Source of the DNA: Polaribacter sp. HaHaR_3_91
GTDB taxonomy: Bacteria > Bacteroidota > Bacteroidia > Flavobacteriales > Flavobacteriaceae
Reading direction: 5' to 3'
Assembly (NCBI RefSeq): GCF_019278525.1
Contig: NZ_CP058986.1
Location: 2,929,001 to 2,993,000, forward strand
Length of the DNA stretch: 64,000 nt
Shown here: positions 26,228 through 35,519 of the stretch, one piece after another
How positions within the stretch are numbered: position 1 is the first letter of the stretch
Layout: every line of letters starts with the position of its first letter
The notes under the pieces: model-generated
What the model saw: the letters and a program-made list of their open reading frames with translations, nothing else
Database searches by the model: none
Told to the model about the DNA's origin: nothing
Made by a program: the position numbers and the translations under genes

Positions 26228-28177
26228 ATGCAATTTAAAAACCCAGAAATATTATACTTTTTAGCACTGTTAATCATACCGATTATAGTGCATCTTTTTC
26301 AACTACAAAAGTTCGTAAAAGTACCTTTTACAAATGTTGCTTTTTTACAAAAATTAGCACAACAAACACGTAAAAGTTCACGTATAAAAAAGTGGTTAAT
26401 ATTAGGTACAAGAACACTTTTATTTACCGCTATTATTTTTGCATTTTCACAACCTTATTTCAGCAACAAAACAGCAAACAAAAAACAACATAACTTCATC
26501 TATTTAGACAACTCTTTAAGTACAAATACAAAAGGAAAAAGAGGGAATTTATTACAAATAGCAGCCCAAGAAATTATAGAAAACGCATCAGAAAAAGATG
26601 TATATTCGCTGCAGACAAATTCCAGTTTCTACGACAGAATTACAAAGTCAGAACTAAAAAACGTTCTATTAAAGGTTAAAGAAACTTCAAAAAAATTAGA
26701 TTTACCTACTGTTTTACTAAAATTCGACTCAAAAACAAAAAGTAAAACCAACACTCTAAATAGAACAATATTAATATCTGATTTTCATAACACTTACAAA
26801 AACGAGTTTACAAATGTAACACCTGATTTATCAGCCATAAAACTAGAATCTTCCATAAAAAACAACATTTCTATAGACAGTGTTTTCGTTACTGATTATA
26901 GCGGCAATAATTTCACACTCAATGTTCTTGTAAAAAACCAAGGGGAAACAAAAAACAACATTCCTGTTGCTGTTTACAACAATAACAAACTAATTAGTAA
27001 ACTCTCCTCCTCTTTTAAAAAAGACACTTTAAAAAACGTTCAATTTAAAATTCAAAACCAGGCAGAATTTAACGGTAAAATAACCATTAATTTTAGCGAC
27101 ACTTTCGCCTTTGATAATGTATTTTATTTCACCATAAAAAATGATCAAAAAATCAATATTTTATCAATCGGAAACAAAGCTAATTTCCTTCCAAAAATTT
27201 ACACTAAAAATGAATTTAACCTCACACAATCTACAGTCCAAAACACCAACTATAATTCCATTTTAAAACAGCAATTAATTATCCTAAATGAGGTAGAAGA
27301 TATAACTGAAATACTATCTAAAAAAATCATTGAATTTTTTAAAAACGGAGGAAGTCTTGTAATTATTCCACATAAAAACTTGAATATTAATTCTTACAAT
27401 TCTTTGTTTCAAAATTTGAGTTTAGGTAAAATTCAACCTAAAAAAACAGACAGTTTAAAAATTACAAACATCAACTATAAGCATCCACTTTTTCAAAATG
27501 TATTTTCAAAAAAAGTGACAAATTTTCAATATCCAACAGTGCAACATTACTACCCTTTCTCTTCAAATAATAAAAGTACAATTGTAGCTTTTGAAAACGG
27601 AAGTTCTTTTATTTCTCAAATTAAAAATGGAGAAAATAACACCTTTTGGATATCGAGTTCTCTAGACACAAAAAACAGTAATTTTATAAATTCTCCTTTA
27701 ATAGTTCCTGTGTTTTACAACTTCGGAAAAATGAGTTTTAAACACCCTAAATTATTCTATAGAATTGCATCAGAAAACACCATTGATATTGAAACAAATA
27801 TTAAAAAAGACAAGGTGTTAAAAATTGCAAATTCTGAAAATTCTTTTATTCCGTTGCAAAAGAAATTTCAAAATAAAATAAGTATCACCACAAAAGAACA
27901 ACCATTAAAATCTGGCATATATAGCATCCTACAAAATACAGATACCATTCAAAAAATTGCATACAATTATGCTAAGGAAGAAAGTTTGTTAAATTTTCTG
28001 GACTTAAATGAACTAAAAGAAACCAATCAAAATATTACTGTTTCTAATTCAGTTGCAGACGTTTTTAAAAAAATCAACAAAAAAAATGAAGTTCATTGGC
28101 TTTGGAAATGGTTTTTATCGTTGGCAATTGTATCTTTGCTTTTAGAAATTTTGATTTTAAAATTCTATAAACCATGA
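26228..28177 (+). CDS. BatA-domain (aerotolerance-type) membrane protein
   Basis: The 649-residue protein begins with the BatA N-terminal domain: a membrane helix (NPEILYFLALLIIPIIVHLFQL), then FVKVPFTNVAFLQ...RTLLFTAIIFAFSQPYF with a second helix. A von Willebrand-like region with degenerate motifs (HNFIYLDNSLS) and a long beta-rich periplasmic part follow. A last helix near 625-645 (WLWKWFLSLAIVSLLLEIL) anchors the C terminus. Such proteins often work with MoxR ATPases, and one is encoded ~10 kb away. It overlaps the next gene by 4 bp. Confidence 0.85.
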   Translation: MQFKNPEILYFLALLIIPIIVHLFQLQKFVKVPFTNVAFLQKLAQQTRKSSRIKKWLILGTRTLLFTAIIFAFSQPYFSNKTANKKQHNFIYLDNSLSTNTKGKRGNLLQIAAQEIIENASEKDVYSLQTNSSFYDRITKSELKNVLLKVKETSKKLDLPTVLLKFDSKTKSKTNTLNRTILISDFHNTYKNEFTNVTPDLSAIKLESSIKNNISIDSVFVTDYSGNNFTLNVLVKNQGETKNNIPVAVYNNNKLISKLSSSFKKDTLKNVQFKIQNQAEFNGKITINFSDTFAFDNVFYFTIKNDQKINILSIGNKANFLPKIYTKNEFNLTQSTVQNTNYNSILKQQLIILNEVEDITEILSKKIIEFFKNGGSLVIIPHKNLNINSYNSLFQNLSLGKIQPKKTDSLKITNINYKHPLFQNVFSKKVTNFQYPTVQHYYPFSSNNKSTIVAFENGSSFISQIKNGENNTFWISSSLDTKNSNFINSPLIVPVFYNFGKMSFKHPKLFYRIASENTIDIETNIKKDKVLKIANSENSFIPLQKKFQNKISITTKEQPLKSGIYSILQNTDTIQKIAYNYAKEESLLNFLDLNELKETNQNITVSNSVADVFKKINKKNEVHWLWKWFLSLAIVSLLLEILILKFYKP

Positions 28178-29427
28178 CTACGCTTTTAAAATCGGCAACG
28201 ATTATAGATACTTCAAGCCCATATCATCACCAACAAAAAGACATTTTAATTACCAACGGAATCATTACTAAAATTGAGGATTCTATAGAAGACAACAATT
28301 ATCAAGTGGTAACGCTAGATAACTTGCATGTTTCTTGTGGTTGGTTTGATTCGAGTGTTTCTTTTGGGGAACCTGGCTATGAAGAACGAGAAAACATTAA
28401 AAACGGATTAAATGTTGCTGCAAAAAGTGGCTTTACAGCCGTAGCAGTAAACGCAAACTCAAACCCAGTAATAGACAATAAGGCAGCGGTTGAGTATTTA
28501 ATACACAAAGCAAACGGATTTGCTACAAGCCTCTACCCTATTGCTGCACTAACACAAAACAGCAAAGGTGTTGATATTGCCGAATTGTATGACATGCAAC
28601 AATCTGGTGCCATTGCTTTTGCAGATTACAACAAGCCAATTGCAAAAGATAATTTGATGAAAATTGCACTTTTGTATGCTCAGAATTTTGATGGCTTGAT
28701 TTTTAGCTTTCCTAAAAACAACTCTATTGCAGGAGAAGGAATTGCAAATGAAGGCATTAATAGCACGAGATTAGGATTGAAAGGAAGCCCTGCTTTAGCA
28801 GAGCACATACAAATTGCAAGAGATCTATATTTATTAGAATATACAGGAGGAAAATTACATATTCCAACTATTTCTACCACAAAATCTGTTGAGCTAATTA
28901 AAGAAGCTAAAAAGAAAGGCTTGCAAGTTACCTGCAGTGTCTCTGTACATCATTTAACTTTATCTGACGATGAATTACATGGTTTCGACAGTAACTTTAA
29001 GGTAAACCCTCCTTTAAGAACTAAAACCGATTTAAAAAGCCTGATAAAAGGAATTAAATCTGGAGTTATTGATATTATCACTTCAGACCACAACCCTATT
29101 GACATAGAGCATAAAAAATTAGAATTTAGTGAAGCAAAAGACGGAACTATTGGTTTAGAAAGTGCTTTTGGAGCAATTAATTCAGTTTTAGGTTTAGAAG
29201 ATTTTATAGAAAATATTACAAGTAAACCAAAAGCTATTTTTGGTATAGAAAATCTTTCTATTCAAGAAAACAATAAAGCTGAAATTACTTTATTCAATCC
29301 TGAACAGAATTACACTTTTACAAAAGAGGATATTTTATCAACCTCTAAAAACAGCGCTTTTTTAGATAAAAAATTAAAAGGGAAAGCCTACGGAATTTAC
29401 GCTAACAATCAATTAATATTAAAATAA
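28174..29427 (+). CDS. Dihydroorotase-like amidohydrolase lacking the HxH metal site
   Basis: The 417-residue protein has the amidohydrolase barrel of type-I dihydroorotases, with QVTCSVSVHHLTLSDDEL, NPPLRTKTDLKSLI and IITSDHNPI. Where active enzymes have D-x-H-x-H-x-R-E-P-G, it reads D59-S-S61-V-S63-F-G65-E-P-G. Both metal-binding His and the substrate-binding Arg are gone. It is therefore probably not a working dihydroorotase but a paralogue with another or a structural role. It starts inside the last codons of the BatA gene, so it is translationally coupled to a membrane protein rather than to pyrimidine genes. Confidence 0.85.
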   Translation: MTTLLKSATIIDTSSPYHHQQKDILITNGIITKIEDSIEDNNYQVVTLDNLHVSCGWFDSSVSFGEPGYEERENIKNGLNVAAKSGFTAVAVNANSNPVIDNKAAVEYLIHKANGFATSLYPIAALTQNSKGVDIAELYDMQQSGAIAFADYNKPIAKDNLMKIALLYAQNFDGLIFSFPKNNSIAGEGIANEGINSTRLGLKGSPALAEHIQIARDLYLLEYTGGKLHIPTISTTKSVELIKEAKKKGLQVTCSVSVHHLTLSDDELHGFDSNFKVNPPLRTKTDLKSLIKGIKSGVIDIITSDHNPIDIEHKKLEFSEAKDGTIGLESAFGAINSVLGLEDFIENITSKPKAIFGIENLSIQENNKAEITLFNPEQNYTFTKEDILSTSKNSAFLDKKLKGKAYGIYANNQLILK

Positions 29428-29432
29428 ACAGC

Positions 29433-29759
29433 ATGCAAAATCAGACAGCAAACGAAGGAAAAACAATGGCAATTATAAGTCATTTTTGGATTATAGGCTT
29501 AATCATTGCTTTTTTCATGAACAACAGCACAAAGAATTCTTTTGCTAATTTTTACATCAGACAAATGATAGGCTTAAATTTAATTCAATTTTTAAACGGA
29601 TGGATTATTTATAACTACCTAGGAAATACAGCAGGAATAATTGTAAGTACTATTTTATTGGTTTTATGGGTTATTTCATTAATGGGAGCTGTTAAAGGTG
29701 AAGAAAAAATTATTCCTGTAGTTGGAGATCAGTTTCAAGAATGGTTTAAGAACATATAA
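29433..29759 (+). CDS. Small DUF4870-like membrane protein
   Basis: The 108-residue protein has three hydrophobic segments (AIISHFWIIGLIIAFFM, MIGLNLIQFLNGWIIY and IIVSTILLVLWVISLMGAV) and ends in IPVVGDQFQEWFKNI. Layout and wording resemble DUF4870/Tic20-like membrane proteins of unknown function. It lies 5 bp after the dihydroorotase-like gene and 21 bp before the esterase gene, so it belongs to the same operon. Confidence 0.7.
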   Translation: MQNQTANEGKTMAIISHFWIIGLIIAFFMNNSTKNSFANFYIRQMIGLNLIQFLNGWIIYNYLGNTAGIIVSTILLVLWVISLMGAVKGEEKIIPVVGDQFQEWFKNI

Positions 29760-29780
29760 TTAGATTAAAAAAGAATATAA

Positions 29781-30422
29781 ATGAGCGATTTACAATACAT
29801 AGTTAGGCAACCAAAAACAATAGCTGAAAACCCGCCATTATTAATTTTATTACATGGTTACGGAAGTAATGAACAAGATTTATTCTCTTTTGCTGAAGAA
29901 TTACCAGATGAATTTTTAATTATCAGCGCACAAGCACCTAATGCATTGGGTGCCGGTAGCTACGCTTGGTACGCTATTAATTTTGATGATGTAAATGGTA
30001 AGTTCTCAGATCTAAAACAAGCAAAAGAATCTATAGATAAAATTGCCATTTTTATTGATGAAATAAAAGCAAAATACAATACAGCCTCAGACAAAACTTT
30101 TTTATTAGGTTTTAGTCAAGGTGCTATATTAAGTTATTCTTTAAGTTTTTTCTACCCAAATAAAGTACAGCATGTAATTGCATTAAGTGGTTACATTAAT
30201 ACAGAACTACTACCTGCATCTATTTCTAAAGAGATTAAAACAGACTACTATTGCTCTCATGGTTCTGTAGACCAAGTTTTACCTATAGAATGGGCTCGAA
30301 AAAGCAAACCTTTCTTAGATAGTTTAGATTTTAAAAACGTGTACTCAGAATATCCGGTAGGTCACGGAGTTGCTCCACAGAATTTTTATAGTTTTAAAAC
30401 CTGGATTGAAGAACGTTTATAA
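29781..30422 (+). CDS. Alpha/beta-hydrolase of the phospholipase/carboxylesterase family
   Basis: The 213-residue protein has the oxyanion segment LLHGYGSNEQDL, the nucleophile motif GFSQG, a catalytic Asp in GSVDQVLP and His in PVGHGVAPQ. This matches the YpfH-like or acyl-protein-thioesterase-like carboxylesterases. It is cytosolic, with no signal peptide. It closes the operon that starts with the BatA gene and is followed by a terminator. Confidence 0.88.
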   Translation: MSDLQYIVRQPKTIAENPPLLILLHGYGSNEQDLFSFAEELPDEFLIISAQAPNALGAGSYAWYAINFDDVNGKFSDLKQAKESIDKIAIFIDEIKAKYNTASDKTFLLGFSQGAILSYSLSFFYPNKVQHVIALSGYINTELLPASISKEIKTDYYCSHGSVDQVLPIEWARKSKPFLDSLDFKNVYSEYPVGHGVAPQNFYSFKTWIEERL

Positions 30423-30490
30423 GCTTGTTTATTTTAAACTTTTAAAAGTGTATACAGAATCAATAAAAGCTTTAAAAGACATATAAAGAA

Positions 30491-30517
30491 CCTCAAACAC
30501 TCGTTTGAGGCTTTTTA
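30491..30517 (+). terminator. Intrinsic terminator after the esterase gene
   Basis: CCTCAAAC-ACTC-GTTTGAGG is a perfect 8-bp stem followed by CTTTTTATTT. Confidence 0.85.
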
Positions 30518-30620
30518 TTTACAAATAAATAAAACTCAGCAATAGACAGAAATCTATCTTATTTATAAATTTGAACCACAAATAAAACCCAACAATACAT
30601 TTACCATTAAATTATAACGC

Positions 30621-31067
30621 ATGAATACGCTAATAAAAGTAATTGAAGCAGAAGAAATTTTGACAATAATTCCGCTTTTAACAAAATTAAATTCAAAAAC
30701 TCCTTTAGATATATTAAAAGAACGCGTGATAGAAATATCAAAAAACACCAATTACGAATGCGTAGGTCTATATGTTGATGAAAAATTAGTAGGAATATCT
30801 GGACTTTGGTACTCTACAAGACACTATATTGGTAAATCCGTAGAGCCAGATCACGTAATTATTGACGACTCTGTTCGTGGACAAGGACTTGGAAAACAAT
30901 TCTTTAATTGGATAGATAGTCACGTTAAAAATAAAGGCTGCGAAGCGATTGAGCTAAATGCTTATTCTAGCAATCCTAAATCTCATAAGTTCTATTATAA
31001 TGAAGGATACAACATCTATGGCTTCCATTTTTTAAAGGTTTTACGAGACGATAAAAAATTTTATTAA
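30621..31067 (+). CDS. GNAT-family N-acetyltransferase
   Basis: The 148-residue protein shows the acetyl-CoA-binding motif A in HVIIDDSVRGQGLGKQFFNW and motif B in AIELNAYSSNPKSHKFYYNEGY. The substrate is unknown. TAAATTTG at 30566-30573 may be its promoter. It stands alone between a terminator and the tRNA-Gly gene. Confidence 0.87.
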   Translation: MNTLIKVIEAEEILTIIPLLTKLNSKTPLDILKERVIEISKNTNYECVGLYVDEKLVGISGLWYSTRHYIGKSVEPDHVIIDDSVRGQGLGKQFFNWIDSHVKNKGCEAIELNAYSSNPKSHKFYYNEGYNIYGFHFLKVLRDDKKFY

Positions 31068-31084
31068 TTTTTTCAAAAAAAAGC

Positions 31085-31114
31085 TTGCGGAACTCAAAAA
31101 ACATATTATATTTG
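31085..31114 (+). promoter_or_regulatory. Promoter of tRNA-Gly
   Basis: TTG at 31085-31087, a spacer of exactly 19 nt and TATATTTG at 31107-31114 form a full Bacteroidota promoter, 18 nt before the mature tRNA. The tRNA-Met and HU promoters have the same form and spacing. Confidence 0.8.
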
Positions 31115-31132
31115 CAACCGCTTACCAATAAT

Positions 31133-31205
31133 GCGAAAGTAGCTCAGTTGGTAGAGCGTCAGCCTTCCAAGCTGAATGTCGCCGGTTCGAACCCGGTCTT
31201 TCGCT
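31133..31205 (+). tRNA. tRNA-Gly (anticodon TCC)
   Basis: The 73-nt cloverleaf has acceptor arms GCGAAAG and CTTTCGC, D-arm GCTC/GAGC, anticodon stem TCAGC/GCTGA around CTTCCAA (anticodon TCC), T-arm GCCGG-TTCGAAC-CCGGT and discriminator T. CCA is not encoded. Confidence 0.97.
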
Positions 31206-31206
31206 C

Positions 31207-31243
31207 AAAAGACTTCATATTTAATATGAAGTCTTTTTTTTGT
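31207..31243. terminator. Terminator between tRNA-Gly and the ppk2 genes
   Basis: AAAAGACTTCATATT pairs perfectly with AATATGAAGTCTTTT around a single T, followed by a T-run. The 15-bp stem works in both directions and also serves the convergent ppk2 operon. Confidence 0.85.
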
Positions 31244-31272
31244 TTAAAATATTAAAAAAGATTTAGAAGTTT

Positions 31273-32052
31273 TTAAACCTCTAAATCTTTATCATAAGGA
31301 ATACGGTTTAAAATGTGATTAATTACATTTACACGCGCTTCTGTTTTTCTATTTGCTCTTATTATCTTCCAAGGAGAAATATCTGTATTTGTTTTCTCAA
31401 ACATTGCTTTTTTATACTCTGTATAATCATCCCACAGCAATTGAGCCTTTTCATCTAACTTTGTCATTTTCCATTGCTTTAATGGATCACTTTTTATGTC
31501 TGCAAAACGTTTTGCTTGCTCTTTTTTAGAAATAGACATATATATTTTAACTAAATGAATTCCCGATTCTAAAATCATTCTTTCGAAATCATTAACCTGG
31601 TTCATAAATATTTTATATTCCTCTTGTGTACAAAAGTCATTAACAGGTTCTATAACCGCTCTGTTGTACCAACTTCTATCGAAAAACACTATTTCTCCTG
31701 CTTTTGGGAACTGCTCTACATATCTCTGAAAATACCATTGAGACTGCTCATCTTCCGATGGTTTCGGCAGCGCAACAATACGCATATGACGCGGATTGAT
31801 ACGTTCTGTTAATCTTCTAATCGCTCCTCCCTTACCTGCAGCATCTCTACCCTGAAAAACAATAATTATCCTTTCATTATTATTAATAGCCCATTTTTGT
31901 AAACGAATCAATTCTACTTGCAAGCCCTCAAGCTTCTTTTGATAATCTACGTATCTAATGGCTCTTTCTATATTTAAAGGTTCTTTAGACAAAAGCGCTA
32001 ACAAACCTTTCTTAGAATTTAGTTTTTTTAAATTTTTAGGTGATATTTCCAT
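31273..32052 (-). CDS. ppk2: Polyphosphate kinase 2 (second of tandem pair)
   Basis: The 259-residue PPK2 has Walker A FQGRDAAGKGGAIRR (~66-80), a Walker-B-like IVFFDRSWYNRAVIEPV and a lid region with SKKEQAKRFADIKSDPLKQWKMT. PPK2 enzymes make nucleoside triphosphates (or diphosphates) from polyphosphate. It follows a paralogous gene by 7 bp. The pair has diverged, which suggests different nucleotide preferences or hetero-oligomers, but neither is provable here. Confidence 0.93.
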   Translation of the reverse strand: MEISPKNLKKLNSKKGLLALLSKEPLNIERAIRYVDYQKKLEGLQVELIRLQKWAINNNERIIIVFQGRDAAGKGGAIRRLTERINPRHMRIVALPKPSEDEQSQWYFQRYVEQFPKAGEIVFFDRSWYNRAVIEPVNDFCTQEEYKIFMNQVNDFERMILESGIHLVKIYMSISKKEQAKRFADIKSDPLKQWKMTKLDEKAQLLWDDYTEYKKAMFEKTNTDISPWKIIRANRKTEARVNVINHILNRIPYDKDLEV

Positions 32053-32059
32053 ATTAAAT

Positions 32060-32914
32060 TTAATCTATATTAGTATTAGATCTATAATAACGCATTACAA
32101 CATTAGGATCTGGGGTTAATACTGTTTTTGCTTCTTTATCCTCATAATCAAACTGAGATAATACGTGCCTAATAGCTTCTAACCTTGCTACTTTTTTATC
32201 ATTCGTTTTTATCATCATCCAAGGACTGTAAGAGGTATGTGTCTTAGAGAACATCTCGCCCTTATAATGCGTGTATCTATCCCAAAGAATTTGCCCTTGC
32301 TTATCAACAGGACTAAATTTCCATCTTTTTAATGGATTTTCTTTTCTGCCTTCAAAACGCTTTAGTTGCTCTTCTTTACTAATTGATAACCAAAACTTAA
32401 TAATAATAACCCCGTCTTCGTACATCATATGCTCAAACTCGGGCACTTGCACTAAAAACTCTTTATATTGTTGATCTGAACAAAACCCCATAACAGGCTC
32501 TACTACCGCTCTATTATACCAGCTTCTATCAAAAAAAACAATTTCACCAGGGTTTGGCAATTCTTTTATATAACGTTGAAAATACCATTGTCCTTTTTCT
32601 ATTTCTGTAGGTTTATTTAAAGCAACCAACCTACTAGAACGTGGGTTTAGGTGCTCCATAAACCTACGAATATTACCACCTTTACCGGCAGCATCTCTTC
32701 CTTCAAAAATAATTGCAACACGCTTGTTGTTATTAGAAATCCATCTTTGTAATTTAACAAGCTCTATCTGAAGCAACCTTAGCTCTTCATTATAAATAAT
32801 TGTTTTCTTTACTTTCTTACAAGCAGCATTCTTTTCTCCTATAAGTGCTAATAACTCTTGATTGTTTTTAACATTCTTAAAGTCTTCTGAACTTAATCCT
32901 TCTTTAATTTCCAT
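32060..32914 (-). CDS. ppk2: Polyphosphate kinase 2 (first of tandem pair)
   Basis: The 284-residue PPK2 carries FEGRDAAGKGGNIRR as Walker A, IVFFDRSWYNRAVVEPVMGFC, and a lid with SKEEQLKRFEGRKENPLKRWKFSPVDKQ. Compared with its neighbour it has ~20 extra residues at each end, including the tail VLTPDPNVVMRYYRS. It is the promoter-proximal gene of the two-gene operon. Confidence 0.93.
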   Translation of the reverse strand: MEIKEGLSSEDFKNVKNNQELLALIGEKNAACKKVKKTIIYNEELRLLQIELVKLQRWISNNNKRVAIIFEGRDAAGKGGNIRRFMEHLNPRSSRLVALNKPTEIEKGQWYFQRYIKELPNPGEIVFFDRSWYNRAVVEPVMGFCSDQQYKEFLVQVPEFEHMMYEDGVIIIKFWLSISKEEQLKRFEGRKENPLKRWKFSPVDKQGQILWDRYTHYKGEMFSKTHTSYSPWMMIKTNDKKVARLEAIRHVLSQFDYEDKEAKTVLTPDPNVVMRYYRSNTNID

Positions 32915-32993
32915 AAATTCTATTTACTCGGACTAAAATAACTACTTTTTTTTAGAAATGCATTAAAAAAAAATCATTTTAAATAAGTTATTT

Positions 32994-33001
32994 TATATTT
33001 G
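32994..33001 (+). promoter_or_regulatory. -7 element of the lpxR-like gene
   Basis: TATATTTG lies only 6 nt before the ATG at 33008, so the start point is expected at or next to the start codon. An in-frame TTG at 32999 overlaps this element and cannot be the start. Confidence 0.55.
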
Positions 33002-33007
33002 TTACTT

Positions 33008-33958
33008 ATGAAATACTTTATACTTATTCTAGTTGTCTTTATATCGTCATACACAATTGCTCAAGAAAAATTCTCAAAAGAAATTAGCTTAATCACAGAT
33101 AACGATTTATATGTTTCTACAGTTAGAGATAGATATTATACAAGTGGAATTTTCTTAAGTTATAGCTACCTTTCTAAAAATAAAAAAGAGTCTTTGGATA
33201 AACGAATTTTAGAATGGAAAATAAATCAGGAAATGTATACTCCTTTTAAAGCTACAGTTCAAAACGCTAGCAATCACGACAGACCTTTTGCAGGGTATTT
33301 ATATGGGAGCTTCGGCATAAAAAGAATCTATAAGAACAACCAAATTTTTAACACTACTGCTCAAATTGGGGTAATAGGCAGTAATTCTTACGCAGAAGAA
33401 TTACAAGAGTTGATACATAATGTTTATGGCTTTAAAGAAGCAGTAGGCTGGGAACATCAAATAGAAAATGCTTTTGCTTTAAATTTTAATGTGGAATATT
33501 TAAAAACAATTGTAAACAACCAAAACCAGCTTTTTGACATCACTTGGACCAACAACGTAAATTTAGGTTCTGTCTATACAAATATTTCTACAGGAGTTTA
33601 TAGTAGAATTGGATTAAAACCTCTTCAGAACTTAGCTAATTCAATTGCCTTTGATACAAACCTAAATAACGAACATACTAATTACTTTAGAGAAGTTGAA
33701 TCTTTTTTTTACATAAAACCAATGTTGCGTTACGCAGTTTATGACGCAACTTTACAGGGAAGTTTCCTCAACAAAACGAGCCCAATTACAAAGGATTTAA
33801 AGCCAATTGTCTTTCACCTAGAATTAGGATTAAAATTTACTGCAAACCGTTTTAACTTTGGATACTCATTTCACTACAATACAAGCAAATCTAAAGATTT
33901 ACGATTTACGAATGGACATAGATACGGTAGCATCGCAATTAACTATCTATTGAAATAA
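33008..33958 (+). CDS. LpxR-family lipid A deacylase-like outer-membrane protein
   Basis: The protein has 316 residues from the ATG at 33008, with a signal peptide MKYFILILVVFISSYTIAQ. ISLITDNDLYVSTVRDRYYTSGIFLSY holds the Asn-Asp pair and the D-YYT-G signature of the LpxR (DUF2219) family. HDRPFAGYLYG and EAVGWEHQIEN are the further conserved blocks, the latter with the expected active-site His. LpxR removes the 3'-acyloxyacyl chain of lipid A in the outer membrane. Activity in this organism is inferred. Confidence 0.85.
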   Translation: MKYFILILVVFISSYTIAQEKFSKEISLITDNDLYVSTVRDRYYTSGIFLSYSYLSKNKKESLDKRILEWKINQEMYTPFKATVQNASNHDRPFAGYLYGSFGIKRIYKNNQIFNTTAQIGVIGSNSYAEELQELIHNVYGFKEAVGWEHQIENAFALNFNVEYLKTIVNNQNQLFDITWTNNVNLGSVYTNISTGVYSRIGLKPLQNLANSIAFDTNLNNEHTNYFREVESFFYIKPMLRYAVYDATLQGSFLNKTSPITKDLKPIVFHLELGLKFTANRFNFGYSFHYNTSKSKDLRFTNGHRYGSIAINYLLK

Positions 33959-33989
33959 CCTAATTTTAATTAACAAAAATAGCTCGTAA

Positions 33990-35414
33990 CTATTCCTCAA
34001 AAAACTCATCTTTAAAACCGATTAAATATAATTTTTCTTGCGCCCTAGTTAATGCGGTATACAACCATCTATAATATTCTTTAGATACTCCTTCGGGTAA
34101 ATAAGGCTGCTCTATAAACACAGTTTTCCATTGCCCTCCTTGAGATTTATGGCAGGTCATAGCATAAGAAAACTTAACTTGTAATGCATTAAAAAACAAA
34201 TTCTTTTTAATTTCCAGAAACTGTTTAGACTTCGATTTTAAATGTGCATAATCTTCTTTTACTGCCTGATATAATTTATTAGATTCCTCATAAGTTAAAG
34301 AAGGAGTTTCACTCGTTAAAGTATCTAACAACAAAACGGTTTCAAAAGGCTGCATTTCTGGATAATCAATCATACTTACTTCTACTTCTGCAAATTTGAA
34401 ACCATACAATTCTTTAATAGAAAATATTTTTAAGACCTCACAAATATCTCCATTGGCAATAAAACCTGCGGTTGAATTTTCTTTTAACCAGAAATAGTTG
34501 TTTTTTACAACCATTATATAGTCTCCAGCAGAAATTTCATTTTCTTGCCCACGAATTTTCATTCTAATTTGCTGATTATAGTCATTTGCTCTTTTATTAG
34601 AACGCACAATAAATGCAGTATCCTCTACACCATCACTTTCATAAGCAGTAACTAAAGCGTCTTCTATATCATAACCATCATCTAAACGAACAATATCAGG
34701 GAAATCAACATCAAACTTAAAATTAATAGTATCATTTTGAATCATTAACCTCAATAAGGTAGCATTTGCAAGAATTCCAGAATCTTCATGCTGACGCATA
34801 ACTTCATCTAATTCAATTTCAGTGACATTCTTATGATAGTCATACACCAAGGTATCTTCTTCTAAAGCAGGACTAATATTTAACTTTACAGGAGGTAATT
34901 GAGCAGTATCACCTATAAATATCAATTTACACTGATGACCAGAGTACACATATCTAATTAAATCGTCTAATAATGATCCCGAATCGAATAATTGTTGATT
35001 CTGCCTACTATCAGGAATCATAGAAGCCTCATCCACAATAAAAATAGTATTTCTATGCTTATTAGGTTGCAAAACAAAACCTACACCACCATTTGACTGT
35101 TTTTTAGGAAAATATATTTTTTTATGAATTGTAAATGCAGGTCTTTTAGAATATATAGAAATTACTTTTGCTGCTCGCCCTGTTGGCGCTAGTAAAACTG
35201 CTTTTTTACCAATAGCTCCCAAACTATTAACATAAGCACTAATACTTGTTGTTTTCCCGGTACCAGCGTACCCCTTTAATAAAAACAATGCATCTGTATC
35301 TTCTGTAAAGCTAAAATCGCTTAAAAGATTTAATAATTTATTCTGCTTCGTTGTTGGTGAAAATTGAAATTTTTTCAATAATTCTACGTAAAAATCGGCT
35401 CTTTTATTTATCAT
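33990..35414 (-). CDS. RecD-like superfamily I DNA helicase
   Basis: With the start at 35414 (MINKRADFYVELLKKF) the protein has 474 residues. An earlier in-frame ATG at 35468 would lie upstream of the probable promoter (35438-35431). Motif I is GYAGTGKTTS, motif II IFIVDEASM, motif III GDTAQLPPV, and the C-terminal UvrD-C part has YAMTCHKSQGGQWKTVFIE and YTALTRAQEKLYL. This is the AAA_30/UvrD_C_2 type, similar to RecD2 without its N-terminal domains. A role in DNA repair or recombination is likely. Confidence 0.88.
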   Translation of the reverse strand: MINKRADFYVELLKKFQFSPTTKQNKLLNLLSDFSFTEDTDALFLLKGYAGTGKTTSISAYVNSLGAIGKKAVLLAPTGRAAKVISIYSKRPAFTIHKKIYFPKKQSNGGVGFVLQPNKHRNTIFIVDEASMIPDSRQNQQLFDSGSLLDDLIRYVYSGHQCKLIFIGDTAQLPPVKLNISPALEEDTLVYDYHKNVTEIELDEVMRQHEDSGILANATLLRLMIQNDTINFKFDVDFPDIVRLDDGYDIEDALVTAYESDGVEDTAFIVRSNKRANDYNQQIRMKIRGQENEISAGDYIMVVKNNYFWLKENSTAGFIANGDICEVLKIFSIKELYGFKFAEVEVSMIDYPEMQPFETVLLLDTLTSETPSLTYEESNKLYQAVKEDYAHLKSKSKQFLEIKKNLFFNALQVKFSYAMTCHKSQGGQWKTVFIEQPYLPEGVSKEYYRWLYTALTRAQEKLYLIGFKDEFFEE

Positions 35415-35430
35415 ATAAAAATTAATACAA

Positions 35431-35438
35431 CAAAGATA
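35431..35438 (-). promoter_or_regulatory. -7 element of the helicase gene
   Basis: On the minus strand this reads TATCTTTG, 16 nt before the chosen start codon at 35414. It supports that start over the longer open frame. Confidence 0.45.
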
Positions 35439-35481
35439 CATTGATTTGTAAATAAAAGTTTTTATCATAAAAAAAAAATTG

Positions 35482-35489
35482 TAGATTTG
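35482..35489 (+). promoter_or_regulatory. -7 element of the DUF3822/rsmD operon
   Basis: TAGATTTG lies 30 nt before the ATG at 35520 and is back to back with the helicase promoter. No clear -33 at 19 nt is visible. Confidence 0.4.
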
Positions 35490-35519
35490 CCTTAGGACTA
35501 TTAAAAAAAATACTTAACA

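Noticed and set aside
35415..35468. Longer N-terminus of the RecD-like helicase
   Set aside because: The extra residues (IKTFIYKSMYLCCINFY) are not family-like, and a -7 element lies inside the segment.
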